DNA of 64,000 bases. Source: Neisseria sp. oral taxon 014 str. F0314 (GTDB lineage: Bacteria; Pseudomonadota; Gammaproteobacteria; Burkholderiales; Neisseriaceae). The stretch is from assembly GCF_005886145.1 (NCBI RefSeq), contig NZ_CP040504.1, positions 2,418,001 to 2,482,000 on the forward strand. Direction: 5' to 3'. The notes under the pieces were generated by a model. That model was not told the DNA's origin. It did not search any database and was given only the letters and a program-made list of their open reading frames with translations. Both the position numbers and the translations under genes were made by a program. Within the stretch, counting starts at the first letter, position 1. Each line of letters starts with the position of its first letter. Of this stretch, positions 57,308-64,000 are shown one piece after another.

Positions 57308-57678
57308 TTCGGTTCTCCAAGTGGAAGGGGGTGTTGTTTTTTGCTGCGGTCAAACGGGATGGGGGTTTAAGTTTTCAGACGACCTTTGGGGGCTGTAGGT
57401 CGGATTCTTGAATCCGACATCTTGGACGGCTGTGTCGGATTCGAGAATCCGACCTACGTCTTTGGTTTTATTCGCGGGCTAAGCCCACGCTACGTCTGCT
57501 GTGTTCAAACGGGACGGGGTTTAAGTTTCAGACGACCTTTAGAGGCTGTATTCGGATACTCGTATCCGACAAATGCCCTGATAACGTCGGATTCGAGAAT
57601 CCGGCCTACGTCTATCTTAAACGGCTTCAATAATTTTTCAGACGACCTTCCGTTTGAAAAGGTCGTCTGAAACGTACA
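57308..57678. repeat. Tandemly duplicated repeat spacer between edd and eda
   Basis: A segment of about 46 bp beginning TCAAACGGGATGGGGGTTTA (57350) recurs at 57505. Each copy contains a GTCGTCTGAA-type uptake sequence and is followed by palindromes of the TCGGATTC-N-GAATCCGA type (57409-57462, 57551-57604). A variant-DUS inverted pair (57637-57672) ends the spacer next to edd. A 94-codon frame across the repeats is not credible. Confidence 0.8.
57637..57672 (-). terminator. Variant-DUS inverted-pair terminator of edd
   Basis: TTTCAGACGACCTT and AAGGTCGTCTGAAA around an 8-bp loop, immediately after the edd stop. Confidence 0.75.
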
Positions 57679-59511
57679 TCAGGCAAATTCGCCGCCGAAG
57701 CTCATGGCGCCGGTTTCTGCGCTGCTGGTCATGCTGCGGAAGTTGGCGAAGAGTTCGCGGCCGCAGCCTTGTTGGTTCGCGCTCAAATCGATGTGTTCGA
57801 CTTCGCGGGCGTTCCATTCGGCTTCGTTAATCAGGACGTTGAGTTCGCCGGTAACGGAGTCGAAACGGATCAGGTCGCCGGTACGGATTTTGGCGATGTT
57901 GCCGCCCATCAGGGCTTCGGGCGTCATATGGATGGATGCGGGCACTTTACCGGACGCGCCGGACATACGGCCGTCGGTCAGCAGCGCCACTTTGAAGCCG
58001 CGGTCTTGCAGGATGCCCAAAGGCGGGGTCAGTTTGTGCAACTCGGGCATACCGTTGGCGCGCGGGCCTTGGTAGCGGACGACGCAGACGAAATCGCGTT
58101 CCAATTCGCCGCGCTCAAACGCAGCCAACACTTCGCGTTGGTCGTTGAACACGATGGCGGGCGCTTCGATGATGCGGCAGCCTTCGCGCACGGCGGACAC
58201 TTTAATCACGCCGCGTCCGATGTTGCCTTTCATCAGGCGCAGACCGCCGTCTGGGGAGAACGGGTTGTCGGCTTTGCGCAGAATGTCGTCGTTGCCACTG
58301 GTTTCAGGGGCTTCACGCCATTCGAGTTTACCGTCGATGAGGAAAGGCTCTTTGGTGTAGTGGCGCATACCGTGTCCGACGACGGTATCGACATCGTCGT
58401 GCAACAGGCCTGCGTCCAGCAATTCGCGGATGACGAAAGGCAGGCCACCTGCCGCGGTGAAGTGGTTCACGTCGGCTTTGCCGTTGGGATACACACGGAT
58501 AAGCAGCGGGATGATGGAGGAAATTTCGTCGAAGTCGTCCCAATTCAAAATCACGCCGGCGGCGCGCGCCATGGCGACGAGGTGCATGGTGTGGTTGGTC
58601 GAACCGCCGGTCGCCATCAGACCGATCAGGGCATTAATGAAGGATTTTTCGGTCAACATTTCGCCCAAGGGTTTGATGGTGCCGTTTTTGATGCCGCGCG
58701 CGAGGTGTCCGGCGGCGTAGCGGGTCAGGGCTTCGCGCAGGTCGGTATAAGGATGGACGAAGGCGGCGGCGGGCAGGTGTACGCCCATCATTTCCATCAT
58801 CATTTGGTTGGAGTTTGCCGTGCCGTAGAAGGTGCAGGTGCCGGGGCTGTGGTAGGAACCCATTTCGCTTTCGAGCAAGGCGTCGCGGCCGACCTTGCCT
58901 TCGGCGAAAAGCTGGCGGGTACGGGCTTTTTCTTTATTGCCGATGCCGCTGGACATCGGGCCTGCGGGGACGAAGATGCCGGGAATATGACCGAACGAAA
59001 GCGCGCCTATCATCAGACCCGGCACGATTTTGTCGCACACGCCCATAAACAGGCTGCCGTCGAACATTTGGTGCGACAGGCCGACGGCGGTACTCATGGC
59101 AATCACATCACGGGAGAACAGCGACAATTCCATACCGGCGTAGCCCTGCGTGATGCCGTCGCACATGGCGGGCGTGCCGCCGGCAACTTGGGCGGTTGCG
59201 CCGTTTTTCTGCGCTTCGTCTTTAATTTGGTCGGGGAAGTCTTTAAACGGCTGGTGTGCGGAAACCATGTCGTTGTAGGCAGTGATGATGCCTAAGTTGG
59301 GGACGGTATCCTGAAGCATTTCGATTTTGATGCTTTTAGGCATGGAGGCGTAGCCGTGCGCCAAGTTGCTGCAACCGAGCTGGTTGCGCTCCAGCTGTCC
59401 CATTTGTTTGGCGCTGCGGATTTTTGCCAGATATTTTTTGCGGGTCGGACGGCTGCGTTCGATGATGCGCTCGGTGATTTCGGCGAGCTTGGGGTGGATA
59501 GGAGTGGTCAT
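57679..59511 (-). CDS. edd: 6-phosphogluconate dehydratase
   Basis: First specific enzyme of the Entner-Doudoroff path; it dehydrates 6-phosphogluconate to KDPG. It is 610 aa, of the IlvD/Edd family, with a [4Fe-4S] cluster. Visible family blocks are AGGTPAMCDGITQGYAGME, MGVCDKIVPGLMIG, TGGSTNHTMHL and DGRMSGASGKVPASIH. It is divergent from zwf. The 422-bp gap between them holds a HexR-like operator. Confidence 0.97.
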   Translation of the reverse strand: MTTPIHPKLAEITERIIERSRPTRKKYLAKIRSAKQMGQLERNQLGCSNLAHGYASMPKSIKIEMLQDTVPNLGIITAYNDMVSAHQPFKDFPDQIKDEAQKNGATAQVAGGTPAMCDGITQGYAGMELSLFSRDVIAMSTAVGLSHQMFDGSLFMGVCDKIVPGLMIGALSFGHIPGIFVPAGPMSSGIGNKEKARTRQLFAEGKVGRDALLESEMGSYHSPGTCTFYGTANSNQMMMEMMGVHLPAAAFVHPYTDLREALTRYAAGHLARGIKNGTIKPLGEMLTEKSFINALIGLMATGGSTNHTMHLVAMARAAGVILNWDDFDEISSIIPLLIRVYPNGKADVNHFTAAGGLPFVIRELLDAGLLHDDVDTVVGHGMRHYTKEPFLIDGKLEWREAPETSGNDDILRKADNPFSPDGGLRLMKGNIGRGVIKVSAVREGCRIIEAPAIVFNDQREVLAAFERGELERDFVCVVRYQGPRANGMPELHKLTPPLGILQDRGFKVALLTDGRMSGASGKVPASIHMTPEALMGGNIAKIRTGDLIRFDSVTGELNVLINEAEWNAREVEHIDLSANQQGCGRELFANFRSMTSSAETGAMSFGGEFA

Positions 59512-59933
59512 ATTGTGGTTTGCCTTTTTGGTAGGTGGTGTGTCTACGTGTTGCAGACGGCCTGATTATAGTAATGTTGTGCTGTAACTGTTGTTTGTGG
59601 GACGGTTGAATGGCAGGCCGTCTGAAATTATTTTTCAATCAATATTGTAATGCATTTTTTGTAATTTAGTTACAAAAAATGCATTAATTGAGGCTGGAAT
59701 TTGATGTAATCCATATAACGAAGACCTAATAGGTTGTGTATGGAAAATATTGCATATTTTTTTTAACCAAGTCAAAAAAATTTGAAAAAACAAGATAGAC
59801 AAAATGTGTAGTGGCGTGTAGGATTACTACCGATTTTCCTATAAATTAAGGCATGGCCGGCAGGCTGTGTCAGGCATTGCCTGCTGCCTATTCGCAGGCC
59901 GTATAAATTCGTGTGATTAACGAAAGATAACAG
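59512..59933. promoter_or_regulatory. Divergent edd/zwf control region
   Basis: A 422-bp AT-rich region with promoters for both directions. It has two AG-DUS (about 59554 and 59614), the HexR-like operator and a long palindrome around it. No gene is present. Confidence 0.65.
59649..59685. promoter_or_regulatory. HexR-like operator inside a 37-bp perfect palindrome
   Basis: Arms of 16 bp (59649-59664 and 59670-59685) are perfect complements around TTTAG. The core TGTAATTTAGTTACA (59660-59674) matches the known HexR pattern TGTAAT-N3-ATTACA closely. A HexR-type regulator gene lies at the end of the same cluster. Confidence 0.65.
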
Positions 59934-61382
59934 ATGATGAATACACAAACCAATTTCGACTTGATTCTGTTCGGCGCTACGGGAGATTTGGCCATGCGCA
60001 AGCTGCTGCCGTGCCTGTATCAGGCCCATGTCGCCGGACTGTTGCATCCCGAAGGCCGCATTTTGGGCGTGAGCCGCAGTAAATTCGATACTGCCGAATT
60101 CCTCGCCAAAGTCGAAACAAATTCCAAAATCCACATCAAGAATCATTTTTCCGAGGCGCAATGGCAATCGTTTGTCGACCGCATTACTTATCTGTCGCTG
60201 AACGTTACCGAGCCTGAAGACTTCGTTCGGCTGGGCGAAGCGGTGAAAGAACGCGCGGTGCCCAAAGACATTGTTATCTACCTTTCAACCGCGCCCAAGT
60301 TCTTCGCTCAGGCCTGTGAAAATCTGGCGGCAGTCGGCCTGAACGCCGACAATGTGCGCGTAGTGTTGGAAAAACCGCTGGGCACGGATTTGCAGTCTTC
60401 TCGAGAAATCAATGACGACGTGGCGCGCTTTTACAGAGAAGACCAGATTTACCGCATCGACCACTATTTGGGTAAGGAAAGCCTGCAAAACCTGCTGGCG
60501 CTGCGCTTTGCCAATGTTGTATTAGAGCCGTTGTGGAACCATAAATACATTAAGAGCGTGCAACTGACCATTGCCGAGCAGCTCGGCGTGGAAGAGCGCG
60601 GCGAGTTTTACGATATTACCGGCGCGTTGCGCGATATGGTGCAGAACCATTTGCTGCAAATGCTGTGTATGACGGCGATGGAGCCTCCGGCAAGTTTGGA
60701 CGCGGACGCGGTGCGCAATGAGAAGGTGAAAGTGCTGAAAGCCCTGAAACCGATGACTTCGGCGGATGTCGACAAAAACGTTGTCCGCGGCCAATATATT
60801 GCCGCAGGGGGCATGAACGGCTACCTTCAGGAAGTCAACGTGCCTTCCGACAGCACCACCGAGACCTACGTCGCCATCCGTGCCGAAATCGATACGCCGC
60901 GTTGGGCGGGCGTACCGTTTTATCTGCGCACCGGCAAGCGCATGGCAGATAAAGTGGCCGAAATCGTGTTGAATTTCCGCGAATTGGACAACCGTATTTT
61001 TGAAAACAGCATCTCCGTACCCAACCGTCTGGTTATTGAATTGCAACCCGACGAGGCCGTTCGGCTGTATATGCAGGTCAAAACGCCGGGCGTGGGCAAT
61101 ACCGTTGAAATCGCGCCGTTGGATATGGATTTGGGCAAAGCCGCCGAAGGCCACCGCGCCGAGGCCTACGAGCGGCTGCTGTTGGACGTGATTGACGGCA
61201 AACTGGCACTTTTCAACCGCCGCGACGAACTTGAGGCCGCATGGGAATATGTGATGCCGATTCTGGAAAACTGGGCATCCAGCGCCACGCCGCCGCACGG
61301 TTACGCCGCCCATTCCTGGGGGCCTGAAGCCGCCCGCGAACTCTTGGCGCGCAACGGCGACAAATGGCACGAAGAGCAATGA
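59934..61382 (+). CDS. zwf: Glucose-6-phosphate 1-dehydrogenase
   Basis: Oxidises glucose 6-phosphate to 6-phosphogluconolactone with NAD(P). It is 482 aa. The Rossmann motif is LFGATGDLAMRK (about 12-23), the substrate signature is RIDHYLGKE, and EKPLGTD is also present. Two adjacent ATG codons (59934, 59937) are possible starts. It leads the plus-strand cluster zwf-pgl-glk-hexR and diverges from edd. Confidence 0.97.
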   Translation: MMNTQTNFDLILFGATGDLAMRKLLPCLYQAHVAGLLHPEGRILGVSRSKFDTAEFLAKVETNSKIHIKNHFSEAQWQSFVDRITYLSLNVTEPEDFVRLGEAVKERAVPKDIVIYLSTAPKFFAQACENLAAVGLNADNVRVVLEKPLGTDLQSSREINDDVARFYREDQIYRIDHYLGKESLQNLLALRFANVVLEPLWNHKYIKSVQLTIAEQLGVEERGEFYDITGALRDMVQNHLLQMLCMTAMEPPASLDADAVRNEKVKVLKALKPMTSADVDKNVVRGQYIAAGGMNGYLQEVNVPSDSTTETYVAIRAEIDTPRWAGVPFYLRTGKRMADKVAEIVLNFRELDNRIFENSISVPNRLVIELQPDEAVRLYMQVKTPGVGNTVEIAPLDMDLGKAAEGHRAEAYERLLLDVIDGKLALFNRRDELEAAWEYVMPILENWASSATPPHGYAAHSWGPEAARELLARNGDKWHEEQ

Positions 61383-61387
61383 GGCAG

Positions 61388-61541
61388 GTTTTCAGACGGC
61401 CTGCCCCATGAGCGGGGTTGGCCTACCGAGGCCGTCTGAAAATAAATCATACTGAAACGGGTGATACGGATGCTTCGTAACGGCGGTTCCGCATAACGGT
61501 TTTTCAGACGGCCTCATGGCTTCGGAAGGCCGTCTGAAAAT
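61388..61541. repeat. Cluster of four DUS between zwf and pgl
   Basis: Two inverted-facing pairs: about 61389-61442 and 61503-61541. They may form weak terminators or allow partial read-through from zwf into pgl. Confidence 0.6.
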
Positions 61542-61561
61542 AAAATACGGAAAGGAAAAAT

Positions 61562-62257
61562 ATGTTTACTTGGCATGAAAACGATAACGCTGCGGCAGCG
61601 GCGCAGTCTCTGGCAGACGCGGTTGCGGCCGCAATGCAAAGCACCTTGGACGAAAAGGGCCGTGCGGTTCTGGCAGTGTCGGGCGGTCGTTCGCCGATTG
61701 CGTTTTTCGAAGCGCTCTCGCACAAGGATTTGGCTTGGAGCAACGTCGGTATCACCTTGGTGGACGAACGTATCGTGCCGACGGTTCATCCCGACAGCAA
61801 TACCGCTTTGGTGCGCGAATACCTGTTGAAAAACAAGGCATCGGCAGCCAGATGGATTCCTATGGTGGAAGACGGCAAGCCTGAAAACCGGCTGCCGCCT
61901 CAAGAAGTGGTCGATTTCGCCTTGCAACACTACCGCCAGCCCGACGTGCTTGTCTTGGGCATGGGCGGCGACGGGCATACGGCTTCGCTGTTCCCGCAGG
62001 CGCCGCAGTTGGAGGCAGGAATCGATTTGGAGAACGACGTTACCCTGCTGCATACCACCCCGGTTACCGCACCGCATGAGCGCGTGAGCATGACGCTGGG
62101 TGCCATCCTGAAAACGCCGCATATCTTTCTGGCGATTCAGGGCGCGGACAAAAAAGCCGTATTCGAGCGGGCTGCCGCAGCACCGACTACCGAATTTCCC
62201 ATCAGCCTGATTTTGAACCAGAATGGAGCAAACTGCCATGTCTACTACGCAAAATAA
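61562..62257 (+). CDS. pgl: 6-phosphogluconolactonase
   Basis: Hydrolyses 6-phosphogluconolactone to 6-phosphogluconate. It is 231 aa, of the DevB/NagB-like type, with the motifs [17 protein letters not shown] and [21 protein letters not shown] precedes the start. Its last 20 bp overlap glk, so the two genes are coupled. Confidence 0.95.
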   Translation: MFTWHENDNAAAAAQSLADAVAAAMQSTLDEKGRAVLAVSGGRSPIAFFEALSHKDLAWSNVGITLVDERIVPTVHPDSNTALVREYLLKNKASAARWIPMVEDGKPENRLPPQEVVDFALQHYRQPDVLVLGMGGDGHTASLFPQAPQLEAGIDLENDVTLLHTTPVTAPHERVSMTLGAILKTPHIFLAIQGADKKAVFERAAAAPTTEFPISLILNQNGANCHVYYAK

Positions 62258-63269
62258 ACCCGTAACGAAAAATAAACCCGTAACGAACCAACCTTCCACA
62301 AGTTGGCCGCGCATGGTGGCCGACATAGGCGGCACCAACGCCCGCTTCGCGCTGGAAGTTGCGCCGCAGCAAATCGAGCAGGCGGAAGTTTTGCCCTGCC
62401 ACGACTACGACACCATCATCGATGCGACCCGCGAATTTCTGAAGCGCGTCGGCAATCCGAAAATCAGCCATGCCGCAGTTGCCATTGCCAATCCGATTTT
62501 GGGCGACTGGGTGCAGATGACCAACCACCACTGGTCGTTTTCCATCGAAACCACACGCCAGTCGCTCGGTTTGGAAACCCTTATCCTGCTGAACGATTTT
62601 ACCGCGCAGGCGCTGGCGATTACGCAGACGAAGCGCGAAGACTTGGTGCAGGTCGGCGGAAAAGAGCTGGTGGAAAACGCGCCGAAGGCCGTTATCGGTC
62701 CCGGAACAGGTTTGGGCGTCAGCGGGCTGGTTCCGAGCAAGGCCGGCTGGGTGCCGTTGTCGGGCGAGGGCGGCCATGTCAGCTTTCCGCCGTTTGACGA
62801 TGCGGAAGTGATGATTTGGCAGTACGCTAAGAAAAAATACGGCCACGTTTCCGCCGAACGCTTTTTGAGCGGTTCGGGACTGACACTGATTTACGAAGCA
62901 TTGGCGGTTAAAGAAGGGCTGAAGCCGAAAAAACTGACGCCCGCCGAAATCAGTGAAAACGCCCTGAGCGGTTCGTCGCCGCTGTGCCGCCTGACGCTGG
63001 ACATGTTCTGCGCGATGCTGGGCACGGTGGCTTCCAATCTGGCGCTGACGCTGGGCGCAAGCGGCGGGGTGTATCTCTGCGGCGGCATCATTCCGCGCTT
63101 TATCGATTATTTCAAATCCTCCCCGTTCCGCAACCGTTTTGAAAACAAAGGCCGGTTTGACGCCTATCTGGCCTCGATTCCCGTATATGTTGTGTTGAGC
63201 AAGTTCCCCGGACTGATCGGTTCGGCGGTAGCGTTGGACAACCATTTGCAGGGATTGGGCGGAGAATAG
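62238..63269 (+). CDS. glk: Glucokinase
   Basis: Phosphorylates glucose to glucose 6-phosphate. It is 343 aa. The ATP-binding motif is [13 protein letters not shown], the substrate site [12 protein letters not shown], and [12 protein letters not shown] and GGIIPRF follow. The start at 62238 has GGAG at a good distance; an ATG at 62223 would add five residues. The first 25 residues contain a tandem repeat, [11 protein letters not shown], from an 18-bp duplication, which lies outside the enzyme fold. Confidence 0.95.
   Translation: MSTTQNKPVTKNKPVTNQPSTSWPRMVADIGGTNARFALEVAPQQIEQAEVLPCHDYDTIIDATREFLKRVGNPKISHAAVAIANPILGDWVQMTNHHWSFSIETTRQSLGLETLILLNDFTAQALAITQTKREDLVQVGGKELVENAPKAVIGPGTGLGVSGLVPSKAGWVPLSGEGGHVSFPPFDDAEVMIWQYAKKKYGHVSAERFLSGSGLTLIYEALAVKEGLKPKKLTPAEISENALSGSSPLCRLTLDMFCAMLGTVASNLALTLGASGGVYLCGGIIPRFIDYFKSSPFRNRFENKGRFDAYLASIPVYVVLSKFPGLIGSAVALDNHLQGLGGE
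62252..62286 (+). repeat. 18-bp in-frame tandem duplication in the glk 5' end
   Basis: Two copies of an 18-bp unit containing AAAATAAACCCGTAACG, differing at one base, encode a six-residue repeat. The length can change without frameshift. Confidence 0.75.
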
Positions 63270-63386
63270 GCGCGGGATATGGTTTTCAGACGGCCCCACG
63301 CAGGCCAGAAAGAATAACGAGGCCGTCTGAAAGCCGCCGCCTGCCGTATATCATCACACCGTTTCGGTATCGAAAGGTCAAATATC

Positions 63387-64000
63387 ATGTTAAGCAAAAT
63401 CAGCGAATCATTGTCTAATTTATCCGGCGCCGAACGCAAAGTGGCGGAATGGGCGTTGGCGGAACCCAAATGGTTTGTCCATGCTGCGGTGGCCGAAATC
63501 GCCGAGCGCGCATCGGTGAGCCAGCCGACGGTCATCCGTTTCTGCCGCAGCCTGGGTTACAAAGGGCTGCCGGAATTCAAACTGGCATTGTCCGCCAGCA
63601 TCGGCCACGAAGGAATGCCTTATGTGCATGAAGAGTTGAATGCCGACGACGACATGGCCAGCGTGGTGGAAAAGGTGTTGAGCAATACCGCCGCCTCGAT
63701 TCTGGGAGAGCGCCGCGTTTTGCAGGAGTCGGAGCTGGAAAACGCCGTCGCCATGCTGCTGCACGCACGGCGCGTGGAATTTTACGGCGTCGGCAATTCA
63801 GGCATCGTGGCGCAGGATGCACAACACAAATTCTTCCGTTTCGGCATTTCCACCGTGGCTTATGTGGATACCCACACCCAACTGATGGCCGCCGCCGTGC
63901 TGACCGACAAGGACGTGCTGGTTGCCGTGTCCAATTCGGGTTCTTCCATCGAGCTTCTGGATGCAGTAAGCATCGCCAAGGAAAACGGCACGTCGGTCAT
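63387..64000 (+). CDS. hexR: HexR/RpiR-family transcriptional regulator (5' part)
   Basis: Sugar-phosphate-responsive regulator, with 204 codons in the window before the edge. The N-terminal RpiR helix-turn-helix domain (1-77) includes AEIAERASVSQPTVIRFCRSLGYKGLPEFK. It is followed by a linker and the start of the SIS sugar-isomerase domain (FYGVGNSGIVAQD, VAVSNSGSSIE). It directly follows glk, beyond two facing uptake sequences. It would bind KDPG and control the edd/zwf promoters, as HexR does in other proteobacteria. Confidence 0.92.
   Translation, partial: MLSKISESLSNLSGAERKVAEWALAEPKWFVHAAVAEIAERASVSQPTVIRFCRSLGYKGLPEFKLALSASIGHEGMPYVHEELNADDDMASVVEKVLSNTAASILGERRVLQESELENAVAMLLHARRVEFYGVGNSGIVAQDAQHKFFRFGISTVAYVDTHTQLMAAAVLTDKDVLVAVSNSGSSIELLDAVSIAKENGTSV

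Noticed and set aside
57386..57670. 94-codon frame between edd and eda
   Set aside because: It consists of intergenic repeats, as do the frames at 22992-23298.

Overview
The window is chromosomal DNA of a Neisseria species. The clearest sign is the DNA uptake sequence (DUS): copies of AGGCCGTCTGAA occur throughout, often as inverted pairs that form terminators just after genes. The dialect is AG-DUS rather than the ATGCCGTCTGAA form typical of meningococcus and gonococcus. That points to a commensal (subflava/flavescens, cinerea, lactamica or elongata type); I cannot name the species. Several segments carry the AGGTCGTCTGAA variant typical of the mucosa/sicca group, which suggests local recombination. 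Other neisserial signs are dRS3 repeats (ATTCCC-N8-GGGAAT), lipid-modified azurin, a Slam-type outer-membrane protein, a minimal ProQ and a large TonB-dependent receptor.

Layout. 0-9 kb: a truncated exported-protein gene, the TonB-dependent receptor, acnB and clpX. 9-11 kb: pbpG (PBP7/8 type) and an M48 lipoprotein peptidase. 11.3-17.3 kb: the most unusual region, three overlapping genes for an SdhB-like Fe-S protein, an FrdA-like flavoprotein and a NuoF-like NADH/FMN protein, then a repeat-rich gap and an SLC13/DASS anion transporter, with a perfect FNR box about 450 bp upstream. 17.4-21.6 kb: a His-rich lipoprotein, trkA, a SIMPL-domain protein and fumC. 21.9-25.7 kb: a NitT/TauT-type ABC transporter whose binding-protein gene is separated from the permease and ATPase genes by repeats and an AT-rich DUF2971 gene. 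25.7-27 kb: a CadD-like gene between two copies of a segment that begins with the ATPase 3' end. 27-32 kb: an NnrS-like protein, two small unknowns, psd, hflX and a 41-aa membrane ORF. 32-38 kb: a CcoI-type copper ATPase, a hydrolase, a solitary cysD, proQ and aroC. 38-45 kb: secA, dciA-like, laz, a hemerythrin-like protein, an unknown and dapE. 45-51 kb: an AraC regulator convergent with ybhB, a methyltransferase, argF, Slam and a thioredoxin-fold lipoprotein. 51.8-56.5 kb: a complete fdnGHI-type formate dehydrogenase with Cys in place of selenocysteine. 56.7-64 kb: the Entner-Doudoroff locus eda, edd, zwf, pgl, glk and hexR (cut by the window end).

Themes. The window is rich in low-oxygen and redox functions: the proposed NADH:fumarate-type reductase, formate dehydrogenase, azurin, NnrS, hemerythrin and the cbb3-type copper pump. 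FNR-like boxes sit upstream of the reductase genes and of laz, the latter with class II promoter geometry. Glucose breakdown is organised around a divergent edd/zwf promoter holding a HexR-like operator, with the regulator gene at the end of the same cluster. I saw no tRNA, rRNA, CRISPR array, prophage or transposase gene.
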